From: Phycomyces nitens | Lineage: Eukaryota > Mucoromycota > Mucoromycetes > Mucorales > Phycomycetaceae | DNA: 64,000 bases | NCBI GenBank assembly: GCA_022702545.1 | Contig: JAHRBC010000003.1 | Location: 7,440,001-7,504,000 of the forward strand | Direction: 5' to 3' | Shown: positions 10,521-20,929 of the stretch, one piece after another | Layout of the letters: the number at the start of each line of letters is the position of its first letter | Numbering within the stretch: position 1 is the first letter of the stretch | Translations under genes and position numbers: made by a program | The notes under the pieces: generated by a model | What the model saw: only the letters and a program-made list of their open reading frames with translations | The model's database searches: none | Told to the model about the DNA's origin: nothing

Positions 10521-12287
10521 ATGGTTCTTCACAAGCATATCAAATCCAAGGTTCTACCAAAGAGCCTTCAATCTGATGACACTTCCAAAGAAAAGCAGCC
10601 CTTGCATTCTCTTGCCTACAATTCACGCTATGCAACCATCGATGTCCCAAAGACCGAGATCCCACAAAAGCCCTCTGGATCTTCCACGGCTTACCAGTTA
10701 ATTCACGATGAGCTTGATCTTGATGGCACACCTGCTATGAACTGCGCTAGTTTTGGTAATACTTTGGCAATTTAGAGTCCTTGGCTAGCTGCTAACCATT
10801 CTACTAGTCCACACTTGGATGGAACCTGAAGCGGACAAGCTTCTTATGGAGAACATCTCCAAAAACCTGTCTGATCAGGATGAGTATCCTGCTACAATGC
10901 GCATTCATGGCCGTTGTATATCCATGATTGGAAATATGTGGCATGCTGAAAATGCAATCGGCACTGCCACTACAGGCTCGTCAGAGGCTATTATGCTAGG
11001 TGGATTGGCCCTCAAGAAAAGATGGCAGGCACGTCGCAAGGAAGCCGGAAAGGATGCCTATCATCCCAACATTATCATGGGAAATAATTCGCAAGTTGCA
11101 TTGGAAAAATTCGCACGCTTCTTTGATGTTGAAGCACGTCTTATTCCTGTTTCCGAAGAGAGCCATTATGTTCTCGATATTCATAAAGCCATTGAAGCAT
11201 GCGATGAAAACACAATCGGAATTTTTGTTATCCTTGGCTCTACTTACACTGGCCATTTTGAAGATGTCAAGGGACTCTCGGATCTTTTGGATGCCTATCA
11301 AGAAAAGACAGGAATTGATATTCCCATTCACGTAGATGCTGCTAGGTAAGACGCATTAAAGACCATTCGAAGCATACTGTCCAGTGTCACTCAATAGCCT
11401 TTGTGTTTTTTTTTAGTGGTGGATTTGTGGCCCCGTTTTCGTTTCCCAATCTTCTCTGGGATTTCAGGATTCCTCGCGTGTCTTCTATAAACACCTCTGG
11501 ACACAAGTATGGACTATGCTATGCTGGCATAGGCTGGGTTCTGTGGAAATCAGAGGAATATCTACCAAAAGAACTCATTTTTGAGCTACACTATCTTGGT
11601 GGTACAGAATACTCGTACACCATCAACTTTTCTCGTCCAGCTTGTTTTATGGTATGCTGAATCATCTTGTGAGATATAATAATCCTGAGCCACAATCATC
11701 TATTGTAGATTGGACAATACTACAACTTTTTGCGTCTTGGAGTCGAAGGCTTTACCAGTGTTGCCAATAACGATCTATTGAATGCACGCGATTTCGCTAG
11801 AGGCTTGGAAGCCTCGGGATATTTTGATGTAGTGTCGGATCTTCATCGACCCAAAGGTGTCTTTGGCTGGAAAGACAAGTCAAATCTCTCCAAAGTAAAA
11901 GAGGTTGGCAGCAAGGCAGGCGTCATTGACTACAATCCTCATCTGCCCGTCGTGTCATTCAAACTCACGGATGAATACAAGAGAAAGAATCCTCACGTAA
12001 ACCAAGGCGCCATAAGCGTATTGATCCGCACCAAAGGTTGGATTGTTCCCAACTATCCTCTGCCTCCAAATTCCGAGTCAATTGAGATCTTGCGGGTTGT
12101 CGTTCGCGAGTCTCTGTCAAAGGACATGCTGAGCCTCTTGCTGGAAAACATCGTGGAAGCCACCGAAAGATTGGCAAAGGTTGAAAACACAATCGAGTCT
12201 TTATATCTCACATCAAATATGCATGCTGGAATTGATATTCAGGAAGACGTTCCTCCTAATAGCAATACTTATTCACGCCCTTGTTAA
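10521..12287 (+). CDS. GAD: Glutamate decarboxylase (PLP-dependent), 528 aa, 4 exons
   Basis: Converts L-glutamate to GABA and CO2, the entry to the GABA shunt; cytosolic in fungi. Exons 10521-10755, 10808-11345, 11417-11651 and 11709-12287, all GT-AG, join in frame to 528 aa. Family landmarks in order: [13 protein letters not shown] (~56), [44 protein letters not shown] (PLP phosphate region), [16 protein letters not shown] spanning junction 2, then [10 protein letters not shown] with the PLP-binding lysine (~K288), and [14 protein letters not shown]. The start is the first ATG after a TATA box and gives the usual short N-terminal extension. It is followed ~240 bp downstream by the MOSC gene on the same strand. 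Confidence 0.93.
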
Positions 12288-12530
12288 ATAGCTATGTAAA
12301 TATCGAGAATAAACAAAAATTGTACAAATTTATTGGTGTATTTTGAATATTATAGTCGTCTGCTTATTCTTGTGCCATCAAATCATTCAAAGTCGATGAC
12401 CATTTTACGGTGTAAAAATTCGTGAATAGGTTGTTTGTCGCAAAACAGAACCAATCATATATTTTATACATATTGGATTATTCCAAACTCTTGTGTTCCC
12501 CTCTCTCTTTCTCTTCATTTCTTTTTCTTG

Positions 12531-13648
12531 ATGCCCACTGCCAAAGTTCCCACAGTGAGTGAGATCACTATTTACCCTGTCAAGTCTTGCCATGGTATCA
12601 GCTTAAAAACATCCAAAGTCGGACCTCTTGGACTAGAGAACGACAGACGCTTCATGTTTGTCGAAGATTCGATAAAGAGGTTTATCACTCAAAGGTAAAG
12701 CCAAAATAATGGGTTGTAAAGTATGATGACCTTATCAATCTCATAGAGTATATCCCTCACTTGCCCTTGTCTACACATCAGTTGACGAGGCTCGTAACTT
12801 GTTGATACTGACAGCCAAAGGTCAAGAGCCTCTTGAAGTCCCACTTCACCCCGATATAACCAAACTAAAGCTCTACTCGGTTCAACTCTGGAAAGATGAT
12901 CTTATGGCATACGACGTTGGTGATTTTGCCTCGGAATGGATCACATCTTTCCTTAGACGCCATGCAGATGATGATCAGGTTGACAAGGACTTGAGTGAGA
13001 GGACTATTCCTGGAATCATGCGAATGGTCGTGCTTGATCCTTCGAATGGGCACTATGACCGCCCTGCTCATCCACAATTGCCTGGTGTTCAATCGCCATT
13101 TACTGATCAGTCTCCAGTATCAATGGGATTTGAGGCCAGCGGAGAAGATATGAATAAAAATCTCTTGCAGCGTGGTGTGAGCAACGGAGAAACCATTCCA
13201 ATGAACCGCTTTAGATCCAATATCAATATCAAGGGCACAGTTCCATGGGAAGAAGACGAATGGCTGGTAATCAAGTAAGACAATATTCAGCAAAAGACCA
13301 ACCATTCCAGAACACACTGACAAATCAATAGAGTCGGAGATGTGACATACTATATAATTGAACCACTCGCCCGCTGTCCATGTAATATGGCACCTTGACC
13401 CGTATATCGTTATCTAATGTGTATCTGTAGTGACATGTATCGACCAAGAAACTGCAACAAAGGACAAGTGGAAGGATTCAAGTGTGCTTGAGCACCTAAA
13501 AAAGACCCGTCAATTTGAAGATACTCCGGGAAATGGCTATTTTTGCGTGCACACGGCTCCCTTGACAGCGGGAACTGTCAATATAGGCGATGAGGTAAAA
13601 GTTCTTGAGCGTGTCCCTGCTGAGCACAGAAAAAAGATTATCCAGTGA
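12531..13648 (+). CDS. MOSC-domain protein, mARC-like, 319 aa, 4 exons
   Basis: Exons 12531-12694, 12747-13274, 13332-13381 and 13431-13648 (GT-AG) join in frame to 319 aa. The N-terminus (SEITIYPVKSCHGIS, then GLENDRRFMFVE) is the MOSC_N beta-barrel typical of mitochondrial amidoxime-reducing component proteins. The C-terminal MOSC domain has NRFRSNINI, then RCPLTCIDQETA, whose Cys corresponds to the molybdenum ligand of the mARC family, and ends IGDEVKVLE. Such proteins bind the molybdenum cofactor and reduce N-hydroxylated compounds with cytochrome b5 and its reductase. No strong mitochondrial presequence or transmembrane anchor is evident, unlike animal mARC. The start at 12531 is preferred because upstream residues in the same frame are low-complexity pyrimidine-tract sequence. 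Confidence 0.85.
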
Positions 13649-13994
13649 TCAAATCAATTGAGTGTCATCAAGGCAACTTTTTAGCCATTACCATAATGCT
13701 AAATATGCTCACAAATCTATCTTGACCTTTAATAAAGAGATATAAGCTAGATGCCTTGAAACATTTGGTTGATGTCCCAACCTTTTTTTAAAAAAACAAA
13801 GCACAGTAGAATGTGTACTTTTGAAAATCATTGAAATATTCATACTCATATTCAAATTAAATTAAACAAAATTCATGTCGATTTGGCTGGTTATTCTTCT
13901 TGACCAATATACAAAGTCACGTTCATCGTCTCCATCTTTGATCTTTACCATTTCCTTTTTTTTTCTTCGCGTATCTTAATCTTTGGAATCAGTA
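13649..13994. other. Intergenic region between MOSC gene and cyclophilin
   Basis: 346 bp combining the 3' flank of one gene (AATAAAGAGA near 13730) and the short pyrimidine-rich 5' flank of the next. Nothing else recognised. Confidence 0.5.
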
Positions 13995-14583
13995 ATGGCA
14001 GAAGAACGTCCCGTTGTGTTTTTTGATATCTCTATTGGCGATGTTCCTATTGGTCGCATGAAGATGGAATTGTTTTCGGATATTGTGCCAAAGACTGCAG
14101 AAAACTTTAGGCAAGTCAATCGAATCAAGCTTTGTAATTGTCTTGGATTGGCCATTAACTGCTGGCTTATACCTATTATCTCCCTTTAGACAATTGTGCA
14201 CAGGCGAGTTCAAGTAAGTCTGGAAATATAAACATTGGTATGCCGGAAGGTATATACTGGTTTATTGATCGATAGCTCCTTTGATTCTTAGGCGTAACGG
14301 TGTTCCCCAGGGCTTCAAGAATTGTCTTTTCCACAGGTAAAATATCCACAAAATATGGCAAGTATCTGGAAAGCAGGTCTGATATAGACTTGTTAGAGTA
14401 ATCAAGGACTTTATGGTCCAAGGTGGAGATTTCCTTAAAGGCGATGGTACAGGCTCGATGAGCATCTATGGTGAACGATTCCACGACGAGAACTTTACTG
14501 TCAAGCACGATCAGTCAGGGCTATTGTCAATGGTAGGTCTACACAAACCAGCCCAAGGGAATCTATACTTTAATCTTATTATT

Positions 14584-14625
<42 letters not shown>

Positions 14626-15000
14626 CTAGGCAAACTCTGGTCCAAATACCAATGGATGTCAGGTAAGACTAATTGTGTGAATGGAGGTTGGATGTGAGAC
14701 TTATTTGGGCTGGCAAATAGTTCTTTATTACCTGTGAAAAGTGCGAGTTCTTGGACGGAAAGCACGTTGTCTTTGGCCGCCTGGTAGATGGTTTGCTAAC
14801 TCTCAGAAAGATTGGTAAAATGCTTTGGGATCATGGCGAAAATAACTAAATACACTAAAACTCTGCCTTAGAAAACGTATCAACAGGACCCAACAATCGT
14901 CCCAAGCTTCCTGTCAAGATCACTGGTAATTCATAAATAATTTTGTGTATTATAAATGTACTTATATTTATATTGGTTTAAAGAATGTGGACAAATGTAA
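13995..15000 (+). CDS. PPIH: Cyclophilin, PPIH type (U4/U6.U5 snRNP), 172 aa, 8 exons
   Basis: Peptidyl-prolyl cis-trans isomerase. Exons 13995-14110, 14190-14213, 14292-14336, 14397-14532, 14630-14662, 14721-14814, 14872-14925 and 14984-15000 join in frame to 172 aa. The protein has [35 protein letters not shown] (catalytic Arg), [20 protein letters not shown] and a C-terminus of [20 protein letters not shown]. That ending matches the snRNP-associated cyclophilin H subfamily (the human protein ends in a similar TGPNNKPKLP...CGEM) rather than cyclophilin A. Seven introns in a 172-codon gene is dense. Intron 1 starts GCAAGT, a GC-AG intron, and intron 4 holds a long GT microsatellite. Exon 8 is only 17 nt. 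The gene is convergent with the MidA-like gene. Confidence 0.93.
14587..14623 (+). repeat. (GT)n microsatellite in cyclophilin intron 4
   Basis: About 18 uninterrupted GT units within the intron 14533-14629, ending a few bases before the CTCTAG acceptor and so in the place of a polypyrimidine tract. Likely length-polymorphic. Confidence 0.95.
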
Positions 15001-15305
15001 GCTTGTCTGGATTATATCCAAGACAATGGCTACACCAAGTAAGAGTTGAGGGACAGAGGTTTATAGACACAGTGGCAATGCAATACAATAATAAAAAGGA
15101 GCTTATCGAGCCATGTGTTTTACACCCAAAGTCAACAAGATTGAACCAATTGTTCGATTTGGGTATCTTTATCCTATTCCAAACAAGCTATCACTGTATC
15201 AGATATCACAAATGGAACCTGGTTTACAAGTATAAATAAATAGCAGAGCAAGTCCTTGACTGTGCTAAAGCTCTTTATAAAAGTGAACCTTTTATATATA
15301 TCAAT
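15001..15305. other. Shared 3' flank of two convergent genes
   Basis: Lies between the PPIH stop and the MidA-like stop. No conserved coding sequence; the ORF at 14985-15239 is a read-through of the last PPIH exon in another frame. Confidence 0.5.
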
Positions 15306-16927
15306 CTAGGTAAGAATCATCTTCATGTTTTCATAGTACATCAGCATTGGATTTTCTCCACTACGGGTCGTGGTACGCTCAACATCACCATATCGTTCGC
15401 AGAACTCGCGGTGTGTTAGGACCCTGACGCCCTTGTCATTTCCTGCTCCAGTGCCACGACAGACACGGAGGTACATGTCTCGAAGAAGTTCAAAATTGGT
15501 GGGGAAAAAGATGTCAAACCATCCAGGCTGGACCATGTAGGTTGAACATGGCACCATGGTTCCTTTGTAACGTGTCTGGACTACAGGGGCATCGATCCCT
15601 TCAACTGCGTCTGGTAAGCTAGAGAAATCAGATAATACGAGCTGGTGCTGGGGGAAATGGGTCTTTAGGGTCTCGAGTAGCATAAACAGCTTTGTGGGAA
15701 TGAATTCTGGAGCAGAAAGATTGGGTGCCAATGGCATATTCTTGAGAAGGGTATTCCATATCTTGCGAGAGAGTACTGGACTACGGTAGCCAACTTCATC
15801 ACGTACGGCCATGTACCGAGAGATCAGACTATCTTGACCCACAGGCTCATAGATCTCTGTATATTCTCCATTGGCATCTGTGCTCACCAAGGCTTGTCGT
15901 GGTTCGAGTGTGTTGATGTCGTATCGAATCAGATCATGGGCAAAGTTGTCCTATAGTACATGATAAGCCCTCTGGTTACCAAGAGCAGGTATCAATGTAC
16001 TTACGATGACTTCCATTCCGAGGAAGAAGCAATGCTCAGGCACATGAATGTCCCAGTCAAAGATACTCTTGTTGATCACAGTTACGCACCTGTGATGGTC
16101 CTTTGCATCACGGACATCTTGTCTCTCTGACTGGCGCTCGGCCAGCTTTCCAGAGATCTCAATGATGTTATACTTGGTGCGCTTATAGACATTTGGTTCA
16201 TTCTGCTGAATGTAATCCAAGATGTTCAGCATGAGTGTACCGTTGCCTGCACCCATTTCATAGATAATGAGGTCCTTGTGAGGGAAATGGTTGAGCTTGT
16301 ATTCTGATACCAAATACTTTGCAATAGCAAATCCATACCAAGGCTACAAACATAAATGTGAGGATCATCAATCAAAAGCAGCTCTTTATTTCCTGACAAT
16401 ACTTTAAAAAGCTCGGTGGGTGTGTGCCAGACTTGACGGGCTACTTCATCCACTTCGTCTACATCTCCTTCAATCTCCTTGTAGAGCTTGGCCAATTCAT
16501 TCATAAACGCCAAATGATCCTGCATCCCATTGAAATCAAAGTCTGTCTCTGGTGAGAAGATGACAGCCTGTTTTGAAAAGTATCCATAGTTGGGGTTGTA
16601 GAGCGAATCGTCAATGAAGTCTCTGGCAAGCATCTTTGTCTGGGTGGGAGGAGAGGTGGCACTGGCAATGTCCTTGGCTGTCTTGCGAGGATAGTTTTTG
16701 CGGGCCTTTTCTTCCTTTTCTTCTTCTGCTGTCTGAGAGAAAAAGGGCGTGAGGACTCCTTGGACTGTATCCTCAGTTGTATCTAGCCGACGACGGCCTA
16801 CGACAGGTGTCATTGTCAGGCACCGGTGAAGAGGACGAACGAAAAAACTGGGAATCGTGCGATTGAATAGACATTGTCTTTGGCCAGCCAAAGCTTGGGT
16901 CAGCACACGCCGTTGAACAACATGCAT
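15306..16927 (-). CDS. NDUFAF7: MidA/NDUFAF7-like SAM-dependent protein arginine methyltransferase, 502 aa, 3 exons
   Basis: Exons on the minus strand: 16403-16927, 16005-16343 and 15306-15950, all phase 0 and GT-AG, 502 aa. The SAM-binding motif IYEMGAGNGTLMLNILDYI is at ~203-221, preceded by FIDDSLYNPNYGYFSKQAV, a family hallmark. The later block EHCFFLGMEVIDNFAHDLIRY crosses junction 2. NDUFAF7/MidA dimethylates an arginine of complex I subunit NDUFS2, needed for complex I assembly in the mitochondrion. The N-terminus MHVVQRRVLTQ is basic and hydroxylated, consistent with a mitochondrial presequence. It is somewhat long for the family because of a charged EEEKEEKARK insert at ~70. Presence of the gene suggests the fungus has complex I. 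Confidence 0.87.
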
Positions 16928-17559
16928 GACTAGATCTATATCAATGAGCGCTTATAAAAACAAGCAGGCTGTTGTTTTTTCCAGGTTGACAAATAGGACA
17001 GAGAACATGATTTGATGCGGAGAATCAATTGCTATTGACAGACTATACAAATATATATGTATATAAAAAGTAAGGGCCTCTCTTTTTGTGTAGGGTTCCA
17101 ACAGAGTAGACAAATATCTAATACATAACAGCTCCAGTAACATATACACTTTAAATGACTTAGAGTTTATAACAGCAGATGATAGCATGCTGGTAAAGAA
17201 TATACTTGGGTCTATTCTTTCAAACGGAAAAAGTTATTTAAGATTTCAATATTTGCACGCTCTTTTATATTTCCCTATTTTGTTTTCTCTTGCTCTTTAT
17301 TTACAAGCATGCCTTGCTCATTTTTCAAACAATAAAGCACCAAACCCTCCTAGAAAATGTATCCGCCATTTATTTTATAAAACACTAATTATGATTATAA
17401 TGCACAGAGCTGAATTATCCATTATCGCAATTCCCAATGTGAGAGTATAAAAGCAACTCCATGGTATGACAAACAATATTACAAGCCGAAGTCTATTGAA
17501 GATTTGGCTCGCTCAGAAAACTCCAAGTCTTTTGATGCCTATAAAAAAACCGTCATTTG
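16928..17559. other. Intergenic region upstream of the MidA-like gene
   Basis: Promoter side of the minus-strand gene. ORFs at 17187-17450 and 17466-17657 show no domain; the second runs into the Tc1 relic described next. Confidence 0.45.
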
Positions 17560-18010
17560 AAAAAAGATTGTCAAGAGACATGCCGCCAAACATCAGTGGA
17601 GATTACTTGCGAGATAAACAAGGTAATCAAAATACTCATCTCAACAGTTATTACTAGCAAGACCTTTTGAAGTCTTGAGTACATGTATTATGATGTATTG
17701 AACATGTCATACTTGGCTCAGGATGATATGTCTGTATGTCCAAAGTGGGGTCAAGAAATAATTGATTTGAATGAAGAGTGTAAAGTGATTTAGAGTGACG
17801 AGCCTTGGTATTCTCTTTAATAGAAGAGCACGTTTATAGAGATATCTAGATAAGAAATATTATCTCGGTTGTTTTTAACCAAAAATACAGGAAGATGGAG
17901 GGTGAATAATGGTATGAGGGTGTCTTTGGGCTAAAGTTATCTGTCTTTTTTCATATTTTGAAACGGCATGAATACAAAAGTATATATTACACTCAAGTGT
18001 AAGGGATTAT
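17560..18010 (+). mobile_element. Highly decayed Tc1-like transposase fragment
   Basis: Plus-strand fragments line up with the Tc1 catalytic core: a QWRLLARQ-like stretch near 17596, a SDEPWYSL stretch near 17797 (first catalytic Asp), then a GGG..MV.GCLWA block near 17900. Multiple stops separate them. No terminal repeats seen. It differs from the element at 18058 and from the spacer relics. Confidence 0.45.
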
Positions 18011-18057
18011 GAGACAGAGATGAATTTTTTTTTACAATACCTTTACTTTTTGTTCTT

Positions 18058-18613
18058 TATAAGCATACCAAACTTTTTTATTTGAACCAAACCAAATCAT
18101 AAAACTACTCTCTCTCTCTCTCATGCACATACCGTCAACCAAGAACCACCCTCCTCCAAATACAAGAGTTGAATGTATTTATGAATGGGCGAATTATAGG
18201 TCAATGGGAAATAGAAGTTGTTTCTTCCGAGATTTCGACATCTGTTGACATTCCAAAGAGCAATGATGACAATTCCATAAAGGACTTTAGAGATAAAGGC
18301 ATAATTGTAACCTAAACAGCTGGGAGGCACTCCAAAGATCATAAAGAAAACTCAGGTTGCATTGGCTTACTCGTTTTACAAGGAGCCATTCGTCTCAAAT
18401 GTAGTTCAACATGAGATTAATAAATGTAGGAATAGTCATGTCTTTGGCCACATTTCGTAAGAACATGAAACTTCTTGGCTATAGATTCCATTCAACTGCA
18501 CAGAAGTTTGGCCTGAATGAAAGACCCAAAGAAAATTGGTCGAAATGGTAAATTACAAGGCCACCCAGACAATGGACAACTGGAGATCAGTTGTCTGGTC
18601 GGATGAGTCCAGA
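18058..18613 (+). mobile_element. Tc1-like transposon relic, island-flanking copy 2 (inverted, truncated)
   Basis: Inverted near-identical copy of 9051-9771, starting at the same ATAAGCATACCAAACTT end with the same CT-repeat and helix-turn-helix coding region on the plus strand. It stops just after the first catalytic motif (VVWSDES, ~18595-18609), where sequence resembling a solo LTR begins. Reading frame broken by several stops, including within the HTH region. The minus-strand ORF 18121-18342 is a shadow. Confidence 0.75.
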
Positions 18614-18896
18614 TGTCAGGAACCGATCTAGGCAAAGGCAAGAACAGAGAAAACAGGCAGAGAGTTTGAAGATAGATTTCTTTAATAAAGATGTTTATTT
18701 GATCCTTCTATTATCAAGCTCTAGGGGTACTTATATGAGTGTTTCTAGATAATGTCTACCAAGATAATTATAATGATTGATTCTATGGAGTGTCTTTACA
18801 AGGACGACTAGGTAAGAATACTATTGGTTCAGAGGCACAATGGCCGGATCTGATTATGATTGGTCAATCAATTTTGCCAATAGGATGTTTCTTACA
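18614..18896 (-). mobile_element. Probable solo LTR of a retrotransposon
   Basis: Read on the minus strand, 283 bp starts TGTAAGAAACATCC and ends GGTTCCTGACA, giving the TG...CA and TGT/ACA ends of an LTR. Inside are a TATA-like ATATAAGTA and an AAATAAACATC that could serve as polyadenylation signal, in the expected U3-R-U5 order. No target-site duplication is visible (CCAGA against CTCTC), no second LTR or coding region is attached, and it abuts a truncated Tc1 relic. An unrelated AT-rich sequence with chance ends cannot be excluded. Confidence 0.45.
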
Positions 18897-18968
18897 CTCT
18901 CTTCCTGTGCTTTTAATTCCAAGTTTTCCAAGACCAATTATATATATAAAAAGATATATAGATTTTAT

Positions 18969-20807
18969 TTAATAATAACTGGTAATTATTGTGTCAACAT
19001 CATAATCAGCTACATAACCAAGTTCTATCTTTGTATAGCCAAAAACACAGCTATTGTTCCATTTCATATATTGTTTTACTTTTTTTGAACGAGCAGCTTT
19101 CTCGATGGTCTTTTTTTTGTTTTCTTCATATTCGGAAAAGAACCTTTTCGCATGTAAACTGTGCGCCTTTGTCATTCCATTAGTATCCCCAGAAGCAGAG
19201 GTATAAAGCCATTGATAACGACATTTTGTAGGCGTAGCTCCAATAACGGTTGGCAAGACATTGGGATCGTACTCTTGCTTTGGAAGCATATCTTTGACTG
19301 GTCGAGTAATAAGAGCTATATTCAAATTTTCCGGACACTTCTTGCTGTCGCTTATAATAAATTGTATGTCGCTTAGATATAGTGACTCTAAGCGAGTGTA
19401 GGTCATGTCAATAAACTGACATCCAGGTACTGACAGGCTACCAGATACCGCTATAACATCCAAGCTCATCAGATCCAGTTTTCTGCAGTGGAAGGATAGA
19501 AACCGGAGAACATCTGATGACATCGTTGATTCTGTTATTATGAAAGATTGGAGCCCGAACCTCTTTGAATCGTAGATTTCGCCTTTAATTTTGACATCAG
19601 TGTACTGGAGTGAAAGGTCTTTCAAACGAGGTGCGACTTCCAAGAGCGTATCTAGCTCAAGAGACGAAACCAAATTATCGAAATTTAGTTCGACCAAATT
19701 GCAAAGAATGTCTTTAATATCGATAACACTGAACGGTATTGTATGTTCTTTATTGACTTTTACAGAAAATGATTCGATGGTACATGATGCCGCTTTCAAG
19801 CAAGTTTCTGTGATATACTTGGGAAAATCATAAGGCTTATCAAGATGTGAGATACTGTCGGATATTTCAATAGTAATTGAGACGTGTTTTAACGGTATAT
19901 TGTAAGGCTTGATCATGTCCCAGAAGATTAAACACTCTGTTCCGTGACAATTGGTATATGTAATGTCTAGTTTTTTTAGGTGTTGAAATGGCGGAGATGA
20001 TGTCTGTAAGAAGGGTGTTGTATTGATGGCATGGTCTTCGTTTTCACTTGGGCTGTAAAATGAATCAAACTTCAATGTGCATAGATTGGGATATTTGTAA
20101 GCGAAATAGTATATAAATCGATGGTCTGTCTTTGCGGAATGTACTATAAAGCTGTTCATTGTTGTGGCTGGTGATACTTTTGTCATACGTTCAAGTTCGG
20201 CATCAGAGAGGGTCAATTGTTTCAACGTTAGTTCCAAATGTGTAAGGTAGGGTAGATACGAGTGAATGGTCTCAAAGTCGCTTAATGAGAATGTCGTACA
20301 TGGCGTGTAGTTAGGTTCATTAAAAATTCTTCGGTCACCCCGTATACCAAACCATCCGACACTATGAAAGGTGAATGTTGTTTTGAAGACAGTAGGTACA
20401 TGATTCATGCAAATATAGAGTTCTCTTAGTGATCTCCAGTGATGCCAACCAGTGTTGTTTTCAAGGTTGACAGAGGTTAAAGAAAGTGCATCGATATGAA
20501 GATATTTTACATTCTTAAAGTTGTTTTGCAGTGCACAAAGTTCGTCGTCTGTTGCATGTATATGTTTATCTATGTTTAGATATTGTACAAGGTGCCCATT
20601 TTCTTTATAATTTTGTTTATGATCTTGTCGTAAATAAACAGCATTGCGCAAGTCGCCTCTGTGATTAATGAATAGATCAGAGTGCATGGAATCCTGGAAA
20701 ACTCGTGTCCATGACTTGCAGACCAGAGAGCAATTCACTTTATCTTCAATGGAAAGATAATCCATGATTTTGATTTTGATCTCTAGAGGAAAGTCTGATA
20801 AAGGCAT
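18969..20807 (-). CDS. F-box/LRR-like protein, 612 aa
   Basis: Intronless. Starts MPLSDFPLEIKIKIMDYLSI at 20807; the in-frame codon two residues upstream is not ATG. F-box at ~1-40 with CSLVCKSWTRVFQD. The middle is more divergent than in other members but keeps RFIYYFAYKYPNLCTL, HVSITIE and FLSFHCRKL. C-terminus has CPENLNIALITRPV, PKQEYDP, AKRFFSEYEENKKKTIEKAA and NNSCVFGYTKIELGYVADY. It represents a diverged branch of the family and is the apparent source, or sister, of the C-terminal tail in the 6498 gene. Presumed SCF substrate adaptor. Confidence 0.87.
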   Translation of the reverse strand: MPLSDFPLEIKIKIMDYLSIEDKVNCSLVCKSWTRVFQDSMHSDLFINHRGDLRNAVYLRQDHKQNYKENGHLVQYLNIDKHIHATDDELCALQNNFKNVKYLHIDALSLTSVNLENNTGWHHWRSLRELYICMNHVPTVFKTTFTFHSVGWFGIRGDRRIFNEPNYTPCTTFSLSDFETIHSYLPYLTHLELTLKQLTLSDAELERMTKVSPATTMNSFIVHSAKTDHRFIYYFAYKYPNLCTLKFDSFYSPSENEDHAINTTPFLQTSSPPFQHLKKLDITYTNCHGTECLIFWDMIKPYNIPLKHVSITIEISDSISHLDKPYDFPKYITETCLKAASCTIESFSVKVNKEHTIPFSVIDIKDILCNLVELNFDNLVSSLELDTLLEVAPRLKDLSLQYTDVKIKGEIYDSKRFGLQSFIITESTMSSDVLRFLSFHCRKLDLMSLDVIAVSGSLSVPGCQFIDMTYTRLESLYLSDIQFIISDSKKCPENLNIALITRPVKDMLPKQEYDPNVLPTVIGATPTKCRYQWLYTSASGDTNGMTKAHSLHAKRFFSEYEENKKKTIEKAARSKKVKQYMKWNNSCVFGYTKIELGYVADYDVDTIITSYY

Positions 20808-20910
20808 AATCAAATGGTATTTTGAATATAGAGATGGTAGAAAGAGAGGTTTTTAAGCCTTTTAAATATTAGATCTATTTATTGGTTTCAAGATCTGAAA
20901 AACTAAAATA

Positions 20911-20929
20911 GACGCAGTCTATTGTAGGG
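20911..20929 (-). promoter_or_regulatory. Conserved F-box family upstream motif
   Basis: On the minus strand CCCTACAATAGACTGCGTC, 104-122 bp upstream of the ATG at 20807. It has the most changes of the set (GCGTC for GCGCC), matching the divergence of its gene. Confidence 0.55.
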
